This document shows, one piece after another, positions 1 to 5,592 of a DNA stretch of 9,419 nucleotides; within the stretch, counting starts at the first letter, position 1, and the number at the start of each line of letters is the position of its first letter. A program made the translations under genes and the position numbers. The notes beneath the pieces are model-generated. The model did not search any database. It saw only the letters and a list, made by a program, of their open reading frames with translations, and was not told where the DNA came from. The stretch spans positions 1-9,419 of the forward strand of contig JAFGCA010000823.1 of assembly GCA_016932895.1 (NCBI GenBank). Reading direction: 5' to 3'. This stretch comes from Sedimentisphaerales bacterium (GTDB lineage: Bacteria; Planctomycetota; Phycisphaerae; Sedimentisphaerales; SG8-4).

Positions 1-1332
1 GTCGCTGAGCTCGCAGGCCCGCTGGAGCCCGCGGACGAAGCGTCCCTGGTCGTTGAAGAAAACAAAGTAGGTCTTGATCTGGTTCTTGTTGGGATAGGGC
101 AGCGCATCCCGGGTGGCGCCTTCTTTGCCGTCTGGGGGCAGGAGGTTGCCCCAGATATTGGCGACGCCGCCGGCCATGGTGGAATGCCAGAGGCCGCGAC
201 GGGTCTCTTCGGCGGTATAGTCTTTGGCGCGGCCTTCGTTGCGGATGCGGAAGCGATCTTCGGAGAAAGACGGTTTGTCCGGCCGCTTCTCGATGGTCTC
301 GACGTACTTGGCGTAATCGGGGCGGTGCTGCTCGTAGCCCGAGTAGTCCAGCGCCTCGGAAAGCTGTTCCAGCGTGTTCTGGCTGGCGCGCGCCCCGAGC
401 AGATGACGCCAGCCGAAGTGGTCGTGCATGTAGTCGTGCCATTGGGTGAGTTGCTCGCCGTCGACCCATTCCCAGAGGTCGAAGCCGTAGCCCATGGTCC
501 AGCCCGGGACCGGACCGAGGCGGGCGGCGATGTAGCGCTGAAGCCGCCGGTCCACGAGGCCGTTGATGCCGCCGTCCAGATCGCGGGGCGTCAGATGCCG
601 TTGATGATCGCCCCAGACCCAGATGTGGACCAGGCCGCCGGCGGCGTACACCTTGGCGATCAGCATCTCCAGGGCCTCGAACGTGCGCGGATCGGGCCGG
701 GTCATGCCGGGATCGATCCGGTTGCTGCCGGCTTCGATGTCGAACCAGGAGGCGGCGATGCTGGGGACGTGAAAGCCGGTGAAGCCGTGCTCGATGAGGA
801 ACTCGCGGATGTCCGCATCGACCATATCGGGCCGGCCGGAGAACTGGTGCGGCATCTTGTACATCGCCAGTTGCGGGACGAAGACCTGCTGCGTGCCTTG
901 CCAGGCCCAGTGGTGTCCGTCCAGCGCCGTGACGAAGCCGCGCGCGTTGGGGTCCGGATTGGGGCCGATGAGCGCGACGCCCGTCTTGCCGTTGAGGTCG
1001 GGGTCGGTACTGGCGGTTTCGAACGTCCACTCGCCTACCCGGCTGCCGGCGAAGCGGAACTTCCACGTCTTGGCCCCGTCGTAGAAGGTCTCGGTGACGT
1101 GCTGCTGCCCAGTGGCGGTATGCGTAAAGGTCACCGTGGCGCGCACGTCGAACGGGTCCCCTCGATACGCCCGCTTGGTCAGAGACCATTCCAGGCAGGG
1201 TGCCCATTGGGTCCCTTCGACGGTGCCACCGTATGACGAGCCGGCAACGGTCGGCAAAAGGATCAAAGCCAGCGCCAGAGTTGCCCCATGTTTCTGTGTT
1301 GTCCCCGTCTCGGGACGCGTTCTGCAATTCAT
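1..1332 (-). CDS. Secreted DUF5060-domain glycoside hydrolase-like protein (C-terminus beyond window)
   Basis: The 444 codons visible read without a stop and leave the window at position 1, so the C-terminus is missing. A hydrophobic segment at residues 17-33 after a basic start looks like a signal peptide, so the protein is probably exported. Residues about 42-122 match the DUF5060 beta-sandwich pattern (FDVRATVTFTH, then FYDGAKTWKFRF, then VGEWTF). A barrel-like hydrolase region follows, with GYGFDLWEWV at 281-290 and PSFSEDRF at 354-361. By analogy with retaining glycosidases, E288 (acid/base) and E358 (nucleophile) are my candidate catalytic residues; this is inference. HSTMAGGVANIWGN at 383-396 resembles the late barrel segment of DUF4038/apiosidase-like enzymes. 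The start is supported by GGAGG eight bases upstream. Substrate is probably a plant or algal polysaccharide side chain but cannot be read from the sequence. It lies downstream of the nucleoside hydrolase gene on the same strand. Confidence 0.82.
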   Translation of the reverse strand, partial: MNCRTRPETGTTQKHGATLALALILLPTVAGSSYGGTVEGTQWAPCLEWSLTKRAYRGDPFDVRATVTFTHTATGQQHVTETFYDGAKTWKFRFAGSRVGEWTFETASTDPDLNGKTGVALIGPNPDPNARGFVTALDGHHWAWQGTQQVFVPQLAMYKMPHQFSGRPDMVDADIREFLIEHGFTGFHVPSIAASWFDIEAGSNRIDPGMTRPDPRTFEALEMLIAKVYAAGGLVHIWVWGDHQRHLTPRDLDGGINGLVDRRLQRYIAARLGPVPGWTMGYGFDLWEWVDGEQLTQWHDYMHDHFGWRHLLGARASQNTLEQLSEALDYSGYEQHRPDYAKYVETIEKRPDKPSFSEDRFRIRNEGRAKDYTAEETRRGLWHSTMAGGVANIWGNLLPPDGKEGATRDALPYPNKNQIKTYFVFFNDQGRFVRGLQRACELSD

Positions 1333-1340
1333 GATGAGTA

Positions 1341-1345
1341 CCTCC
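1341..1345 (-). promoter_or_regulatory. Ribosome binding site of the DUF5060 hydrolase
   Basis: A perfect GGAGG lies eight bases before the ATG at 1332. It fixes the start and yields a protein beginning with a clean signal peptide. No convincing promoter was found further upstream; a TTGGAC/TAGAAT pair lies near 1370-1402 but its 19-base spacing is poor. Confidence 0.7.
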
Positions 1346-1477
1346 AAAGCGTGTCGTATCTCGACGGCCCCATTCTAAGGAATCCCCGCATCTCCTGTCC
1401 AAGACTTTCGCCGCATTGGCGTTTCGCGGTGCCCGTGCGATCTTTCGGGCGTCATTGTCTTGGACTCTGGACAGCTA

Positions 1478-1595
1478 CGGGTGGCAGCGTCAAGGCCGCA
1501 GGCCTTGGCGATGGTTCAACACTCGGGGCTCGTAAAGTGCCCCACGCAGCAGACACATCCACCATCGCCAAGCTCCCGCTTGACGCTGCCACCCG
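1478..1595. repeat. Large nested inverted repeat, possible dispersed palindromic element
   Basis: Arms at 1478-1515 and 1561-1595 pair over 16 and 12 bases (outer CGGGTGGCAGCGTCAA, inner CTTGGCGATGGT), separated by unmatched centres of 10 and 7 bases. Each centre is itself a small palindrome: CAAGGCC-GCA-GGCCTTG at 1491-1507 and CAAGC-TCCC-GCTTG at 1569-1582. The 45-base loop carries a third hairpin, GGGGC at 1525-1529 with GCCCC at 1539-1543. The result can fold like a cloverleaf on either strand. No coding capacity and no tRNA features are seen. A dispersed REP/MITE-like element is the likeliest identity, but copies elsewhere cannot be seen from here. Confidence 0.7.
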
Positions 1596-1710
1596 CATGT
1601 CAGGATATTTCACAGACACCGTTTTGCGTGTGTGCAGGTTCTGCATCCCGGGCTGTTTGACACGCAACGGGCGAGACACGGATCCCTGGTCCGGGCCCGG
1701 TGTCAGTATG

Positions 1711-1749
1711 TCCCTTTGCGGAATTGCGAGGCGGTTTCGCGCGAAGGGA
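1711..1749 (-). terminator. Stem-loop after the nucleoside hydrolase gene, possible terminator
   Basis: TCCCTTTGCG (1711-1720) pairs with CGCGAAGGGA (1740-1749) at nine of ten positions around a 19-base loop. It begins eight bases past the stop codon of the minus-strand gene. There is no T tract, so it may be a weak terminator, an mRNA 3'-end stabiliser or chance. Confidence 0.3.
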
Positions 1750-1757
1750 GCTGTCGC

Positions 1758-2774
1758 TCACCGGGCCGGAGGAGTCAACAACAGATCCTCGATTACCCCG
1801 GCCAGTTCCTTCGGGGGCATTTGGTGACCCAGATAAGCGTGTTTGGAGGAGACGCCGGGGATCCATCGATTGCTTCCGTCGGCCTGGCTCACGCATTTCC
1901 CGTTCGAGACGGCCGTGAAATAAGGGGACAGGCCCCGCACCGCATACAACACGGCGATGAGATCCCAACTGGACCTTTCGGAGACCTTGTACCCGGCAAA
2001 AAAGTTTCGATAGAACGCCCGAACCGGATTGTCCTTCGGTCCGCGGGCATCCAGCCGAGAGCCGGTCATCACCTCTTTGCCCAGGCCCGTGAACATGATG
2101 TTGCCGGGCCAGTCGCGGATGACTTTGTGCGCGGCCGCTTTGTCCATGGTGAAATTATATTCGCCCTCTTTCTTAGGCGAGTTCGGCCACCTGCCGCCCA
2201 TGGAGACCAGCTCTTTGACCTTGGCCTCAATCAGCTCTTTTCCGGGAAGGGCGCTGTATCGGTCCGGCTTGCTGTCGAGCAAGTCGGCCATGTTCGTAAG
2301 CCAGCCCACGACCACGATAGTCACGCTGTGGTCGGGCTGGGCGGCCAGAATCCTGCGGTAAAGGGCAACGGCATCCGGAGTTTCGTTACTGTCGGCCACG
2401 TCGTGGGGGAACTCGCCGACACTCTGGTGGTACCATTCTTCCGGATCGGGCCCGGTCCTCGAGCAGCCGATGGGCATGTCCTTTCGGCCGTAATAGGTGT
2501 TGATGGCATCCAGGGCGGGGGCGCACCAGCGATTCCGATTGGCGCTCATCGTCGCCAAAATCCTGGCTTCGCCCCGGTCGGCCATGATGTGAAGTATCGC
2601 CAGGGCCCCGGCGTCATCGACGTCCGTGCCAATATCGGTGTCGAAGATGATGGGAACGGCCCGCGCGGAACCCACGGGTTCGGCGCTGCGACAGCCGGCA
2701 GGCAATGCGGCAGCCAATCCAACTGTGAAGACTCTTGCAACCAACCACCAGTACGCGGGTCGAATCGTCATCAT
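1758..2774 (-). CDS. Inosine-uridine nucleoside hydrolase-like lipoprotein
   Basis: This 338-residue protein begins with a hydrophobic signal (about 8-27) ending in LPAGC, so C28 is the likely lipidated cysteine; Pro at -3 of the lipobox is unusual. Residues 42-58 carry the nucleoside hydrolase signature (IIFDTDIGTDVDDAGAL), whose aspartates bind the catalytic calcium in the family. VTIVVVGWLTNMADLL (151-166) is the second conserved strand region. The late motif appears as SSWDLIAVLYAV (268-279): D271 keeps the metal-ligand aspartate, but Trp sits where classical enzymes have catalytic His. Length is close to the usual 310-340. Family members hydrolyse the N-glycosidic bond of ribonucleosides; substrate and activity here are uncertain. 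AAGGAG lies five bases before the first of two adjacent ATG codons. It precedes the DUF5060 hydrolase gene on the same strand, 425 bases apart, so a shared transcript is doubtful. Confidence 0.88.
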   Translation of the reverse strand: MMTIRPAYWWLVARVFTVGLAAALPAGCRSAEPVGSARAVPIIFDTDIGTDVDDAGALAILHIMADRGEARILATMSANRNRWCAPALDAINTYYGRKDMPIGCSRTGPDPEEWYHQSVGEFPHDVADSNETPDAVALYRRILAAQPDHSVTIVVVGWLTNMADLLDSKPDRYSALPGKELIEAKVKELVSMGGRWPNSPKKEGEYNFTMDKAAAHKVIRDWPGNIMFTGLGKEVMTGSRLDARGPKDNPVRAFYRNFFAGYKVSERSSWDLIAVLYAVRGLSPYFTAVSNGKCVSQADGSNRWIPGVSSKHAYLGHQMPPKELAGVIEDLLLTPPAR

Positions 2775-2786
2775 GCGGACTCCTTA

Positions 2787-2965
2787 CTGAACTTCTGCAA
2801 AATGGAGATTAGGTTTACTTTAGGCAGGGAAAATCTCCTTCGTAGTTTTTCCTCCCGACAACGTAAGTGTTTTTTTGTATTGGTTCTTAAGTTCTGTCCT
2901 CAGGGAAATCACACCAACGATTTCCTTGAAGAGTATAAGCCTAATCGCCATTTTGCAAAACTCCT
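2787..2965. mobile_element. MITE-like element with terminal inverted repeats and possible 7-bp target duplication
   Basis: The arms at 2797-2817 and 2936-2956 are inverted copies matching at 19 of 21 positions (cores GCAAAATGG and GATTAGG). Weaker similarity extends outward. The direct repeat CTCCTTA flanks the element at 2780-2786 and 2966-2972, as expected of a target-site duplication. The interior is AT-rich, has no open frame of note, and holds further hairpins (GGAAATC at 2904-2910 with GATTTCC at 2919-2925; GGAAAA near 2828 with TTTTCC near 2848). Size and layout fit a non-autonomous transposable element, but no transposase is present. The exact ends are inferred. Confidence 0.55.
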
Positions 2966-3059
2966 CTCCTTAGTCGGTGGCCCATCTGACCGGCCACTCC
3001 TTGCTCCATCTATGTCATATTCCCGACATTTCCCATTTTCACGGCTTGAAAGAAATTCT

Positions 3060-3075
3060 CTCGTGACGTCACGAG
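3060..3075. promoter_or_regulatory. Perfect 16-bp palindrome, candidate operator
   Basis: CTCGTGACGTCACGAG is exactly self-complementary. A GTGACG copy recurs at 3076-3080 region just beyond it. Such symmetry is typical of binding sites for dimeric regulators such as TetR- or GntR-type proteins, which often control efflux genes. It lies 371 bases before the efflux operon start and 286 bases before the nucleoside hydrolase start. No regulator gene is in the window, so the assignment is inference. Confidence 0.4.
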
Positions 3076-3249
3076 TGACGAACCGTCAGCAGGATACCAT
3101 CAAATCCTCCTTTGAGCCAGTTGACTTGCTCTGATTGTCTTATCCAGGGAGGATAAACCGGGCGTAACCTTTGCTGCTGCCGCACGTAGAAGGATAGGAC
3201 AGGGCGGTATCTGCTGTCCGGCGTGCCGTTGGCAGTGTGGGTCTGCGCC

Positions 3250-3275
3250 CCGTGCCTTCGACAACGGAGGCACGG
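3250..3275 (+). other. Strong GC-rich hairpin upstream of efflux operon
   Basis: CCGTGCCT (3250-3257) pairs perfectly with AGGCACGG (3268-3275) around a 10-base loop. No T tract follows on either strand, so it is not a standard terminator. It could be leader RNA structure or part of another dispersed repeat. Confidence 0.5.
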
Positions 3276-3303
3276 CGATCCATGGCTTCCCTACGCCAAC
3301 GCG

Positions 3304-3333
3304 GGTTTTCGGGAAAAAAGCCCGGTTTTCGGG
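3304..3333. repeat. Short direct repeat, two copies of GGTTTTCGGG
   Basis: Identical 10-mers lie at 3304-3313 and 3324-3333, exactly 20 bases apart, about two helical turns. This could be a pair of binding sites on one DNA face or a slippage product. Function unknown. Confidence 0.45.
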
Positions 3334-3404
3334 GAGCTGTGCCGCAATGAATGCTGGCACTGTGCGTCTGTTTCTTTAGAATGCCGGTGCGCTGTGATTT
3401 TTTG

Positions 3405-3424
3405 CCCGCCACGGGCCGGGCGGG
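3405..3424 (+). other. Hairpin just ahead of the efflux operon ribosome binding site
   Basis: CCCGCC (3405-3410) pairs with GGCGGG (3419-3424), 8-base loop, ending nine bases before the Shine-Dalgarno-like sequence. An alternative pairing of GCCC (3404-3407) with GGGC (3413-3416) is mutually exclusive. A T tract precedes it on this strand, so on the opposite strand it would resemble an intrinsic terminator for any leftward transcript. Confidence 0.4.
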
Positions 3425-3432
3425 TTTGTCTC

Positions 3433-3439
3433 GGAAAGG
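3433..3439 (+). promoter_or_regulatory. Ribosome binding site selecting the GTG start of the membrane-fusion protein
   Basis: GGAAAGG ends seven bases before the GTG at 3447. The same frame is open upstream to an ATG at 3351, but that would add 32 residues with no family resemblance ahead of the membrane anchor, and no ribosome binding site is seen there. The GTG start is preferred. Confidence 0.55.
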
Positions 3440-3446
3440 TCGGATT

Positions 3447-4844
3447 GTGAGAAGACTTGGCATCGTTATCATCGTCGCCGTTATCATCATGGTTCTCGCT
3501 TCGCCGGTTGCCTACATGGCCGCCAAACGGGCGGCCGCGGCCCGCCGGCCCATCATCGTGCGGGTGGAGGCGGTCCACACGGGCGAGCTGGTCGAGTTCG
3601 TCAGCGCCCCGGGCGAGATCGAGCCCAAGACCAATGTCGAGATCAGCGCCAAGACCGTGGCCCGCATCGTCGAGCTGCCCTATGAGGAGGGGGATCGCGT
3701 CACCAAAGGCGATCCGACGCACAACCCGCCGATTCGGCCTTCCGTGCTGGTTCGTCTGGACTCGAAGGATCTCGAAAGCCATCTCCTCTCGGCCCAGGCC
3801 CACCGGGCCGCCCAGGCGGCGCAGATCGAGGTGGAGAAGGCCCGCATCGCCGGGCAGAAGGCCAGCCTCGTCGGCACCGCCGCCTCGCTCGAGCAGGCCC
3901 GAACCGATTTGGAGCGTCAGAAACAGCTTCTCGAAACGCGAGACGTCAGCCAGGCGGCGTTCGACCAGGCCCAGCTCGCGCTGGACGACCTGCACGCGCG
4001 GCACAAGGCGGCCCAGCACGCCCTCGCGGCGGCCGAACTGAATCTGAAGGTCCTCCAGCACAACCTGGAAGCCGCCGACGCCAGTATCGCTCAGGCCCAG
4101 GAAGCCTTGAGCTACACCACCATCACCGCGCCCATCGACGGCGTCATTACCCGCATCAACGCCGAGGTCGGCGAGATGGTCATGACCGGGACCATGAACA
4201 ATCCGGGCACCGTCATCATGGTCGTCGGCGACCTGTCCCAGATGCTCGTGGTGGCCCAGGTCGACGAGGCCGACGTAGGCAAGCTGGACGTGGGGCAGAA
4301 GGCCGTCGTCCAGATCGACGCCTATCCGAACGAAGAGTTCACGGGCATCGTTCACACCATCGCGCTGTCGCACGACTGGTCGCGCACCATGACGAAGTAC
4401 TTCAAGACCGAAATCCTGCTGGAGAAGACGGAGAAGCGTCTGCCCTCGGGGCTGACGGCGCACGTGGACATTGAGACGCGCACGCATACGGGCGTGCTGG
4501 CGGTGCCGTCCCAGGCGGTGATGGCGCGCGAGATCGACAGCGTGCCCGTGCCGATTCGCGAAAGCTCATCCGAAATCGACATGTCCAAGACGTTTGCGAC
4601 GGTGGTCTTCCGCTACATCGACGGCCGGGCGGTGATTACGCCGGTGACCATCGGCCCGAGCAATCTGACTCATACGATCATCACCGCCGGTGTCAAGGAA
4701 GGCGAGAAGATCGTGGTCGGGCCGTACAAGGAACTGGAGAAGCTCAAGCACAACCAGCGCGTCAAGGACGAACGCGAAATCCAGCCCGAGGAAGAGGCCC
4801 GCAGAACCGGCACCAAGGACAGCAACGACGTCAACCATGTCTAA
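3447..4844 (+). CDS. Periplasmic membrane-fusion protein (HlyD/MacA family) of ABC exporter
   Basis: The 465-residue adaptor would link the inner-membrane ABC transporter to the outer-membrane channel. Residues 4-24 form one membrane anchor with the bulk outside. A split lipoyl (barrel-sandwich) domain spans about 55-110 and 224-262 (TTITAPIDGVITRINAEVGEMV). Between them lies an alanine- and glutamine-rich alpha-helical hairpin, about 110-222. A beta-barrel region follows (VAQVDEADVGKLDVGQKAVVQI, split around 269-290), then a membrane-proximal domain to about 440. The tail is charged. An insertion of about ten residues (PTHNPPIRPS, 90-99) interrupts the usual EGDRVxxGxxLxxLD loop of the lipoyl domain. 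It opens the operon, and its last eight bases overlap the ATPase gene. Family membership is clear; MacA itself is the closest named relative, but orthology is not proven. Confidence 0.9.
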   Translation: MRRLGIVIIVAVIIMVLASPVAYMAAKRAAAARRPIIVRVEAVHTGELVEFVSAPGEIEPKTNVEISAKTVARIVELPYEEGDRVTKGDPTHNPPIRPSVLVRLDSKDLESHLLSAQAHRAAQAAQIEVEKARIAGQKASLVGTAASLEQARTDLERQKQLLETRDVSQAAFDQAQLALDDLHARHKAAQHALAAAELNLKVLQHNLEAADASIAQAQEALSYTTITAPIDGVITRINAEVGEMVMTGTMNNPGTVIMVVGDLSQMLVVAQVDEADVGKLDVGQKAVVQIDAYPNEEFTGIVHTIALSHDWSRTMTKYFKTEILLEKTEKRLPSGLTAHVDIETRTHTGVLAVPSQAVMAREIDSVPVPIRESSSEIDMSKTFATVVFRYIDGRAVITPVTIGPSNLTHTIITAGVKEGEKIVVGPYKELEKLKHNQRVKDEREIQPEEEARRTGTKDSNDVNHV

Positions 4845-5592
4845 ACACACTGAGAAAGTCGTCATCCGACTGGAAAAGATCACCCGCGTCTACAAGGTGG
4901 GTGTCGAACGTATTCATGCGCTCGACGGCGTCAGCCTCAAGCTGGGCGAGAATGAATACGTCGCCATCATGGGGCCTTCGGGCTCGGGCAAGAGCACGCT
5001 GATGAACGTTCTGGGCTGTCTGGACCGCGCGACCTCCGGGGGTTACGAGCTGGACGGCGCCGAGACCACGGGGATGAGCGACGCCGCGTTGGCGCGGATC
5101 CGCAACGACCGCATCGGGTTCGTGTTTCAGTCGTTCGAGCTGCTGGGACGCTCCACGGCGCTGAAGAACGTCGAGATGCCGCTGATCTACTCGCAGAACG
5201 GCTGGTGGTCGCGACGCAAGCGGGCCCGGCAGATGCTCGAGCGCGTCGGTTTGGGCGACCGCGTCGGACATCGGCCCAACCAGCTCTCCGGCGGGGAGAA
5301 GCAGCGCGTCGCCGTTGCCCGCGCCCTGATCTGCAATCCCAGCATCCTGCTGGCCGACGAGCCCACCGGCAATCTCGACAGCAAAACCAGCGAGGAAATC
5401 CTGGCGCTCTTCGATCAGCTTCACGCCGAGGGCCAGACGATCATCCTGGTGACACACGAGGAGCATGTCGCCCGCCACGCCAGACGGGTGATCCGCATGA
5501 AGGACGGGCGGGTCTTCTCCGACATGTCCCTCGACGAGGACCGGGCCCGGCGCGAGACGATGAACGAGCACTTTGGGGAGGTCTCGAAATGA
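4837..5592 (+). CDS. ABC transporter ATP-binding protein, MacB/LolD type
   Basis: The 251-residue cytoplasmic ATPase would power the permease encoded next. All nucleotide-binding motifs are present: A-loop Tyr19, Walker [10 protein letters not shown] (46-54), Q-loop Q108 in FVFQSF, signature LSGGEKQRV (150-158), Walker B ILLADEP (170-176) with catalytic E175, D-loop GNLD (178-181) and H-loop H207. The GNLDS stretch and overall length are typical of the LolD/MacB/FtsE clade. The signature has Glu where many MacB proteins have Gln. The longer frame running upstream to 4690 lies inside the preceding gene; the ATG at 4837 begins at the family's normal N-terminus. No good ribosome binding site is seen, and the 8-base overlap with the upstream gene suggests coupled translation. 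It overlaps the permease start by four bases (ATGA). Confidence 0.95.
   Translation: MSKHTEKVVIRLEKITRVYKVGVERIHALDGVSLKLGENEYVAIMGPSGSGKSTLMNVLGCLDRATSGGYELDGAETTGMSDAALARIRNDRIGFVFQSFELLGRSTALKNVEMPLIYSQNGWWSRRKRARQMLERVGLGDRVGHRPNQLSGGEKQRVAVARALICNPSILLADEPTGNLDSKTSEEILALFDQLHAEGQTIILVTHEEHVARHARRVIRMKDGRVFSDMSLDEDRARRETMNEHFGEVSK

Larger units (their letters stand above)
1333..1757. other. Intergenic region between two minus-strand genes
   Basis: These 425 bases hold no credible gene; the short frames crossing them have no ribosome binding site or recognisable product. The content is palindromic. A 9-base inverted pair (GTCCAAGAC at 1397-1405, GTCTTGGAC at 1457-1465) precedes the large nested inverted repeat at 1478-1595. 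A 10-base palindrome, CCGGGCCCGG, lies at 1691-1700 inside a GACAC...GTGTC bracket (1675-1704). A stem lies just after the nucleoside hydrolase stop codon. Confidence 0.6.
2775..3446. other. Divergent intergenic region, 672 bases, rich in repeats and palindromes
   Basis: No credible gene is present. Reading from left: an AT-rich palindromic element (2787-2965), a perfect 16-bp palindrome (3060-3075), a GC-rich hairpin (3250-3275), a 10-base direct repeat with 20-base period (3304-3313 and 3324-3333), and a hairpin just before the efflux operon (3405-3424). The base composition of about 2790-3060 is clearly more AT-rich than the genes on either side. Promoters for both flanking transcripts should lie here, but no -35/-10 pair with acceptable spacing was found; TTGACT at 3121 has no well-spaced partner. 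Confidence 0.6.

Noticed and set aside
184..1236. Long plus-strand frame opposite the DUF5060 hydrolase
   Set aside because: It is antisense to a gene with clear domain motifs and a signal peptide; its composition is that of a mirror frame in GC-rich DNA.
1478..1595. tRNA or integron attC site suggested by the cloverleaf-like fold
   Set aside because: There is no CCA-adjacent acceptor, no T-loop or anticodon arrangement, and no attC core sites at the ends.
1632..3134. 500-codon plus-strand frame
   Set aside because: It lies antisense to the nucleoside hydrolase and runs on through the AT-rich repeat element; no recognisable protein pattern.
3121..3157. Sigma-70 promoter from TTGACT at 3121 with TATCCA or GATAAA
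   Set aside because: The spacings are 14 and 25 bases, outside the workable range near 17.
3351..3446. N-terminal extension of the membrane-fusion protein from an ATG at 3351
   Set aside because: The extra 32 residues are cysteine-rich and unlike the family, no ribosome binding site precedes the ATG, and GTG 3447 has a suitable one directly ahead of the membrane anchor.
3223..3450. Cysteine-rich 75-residue reading frame (nine cysteines)
   Set aside because: It has a GTG start without a ribosome binding site, overlaps hairpins and a direct repeat, and shows no regular cysteine spacing; it is best explained as open by chance.
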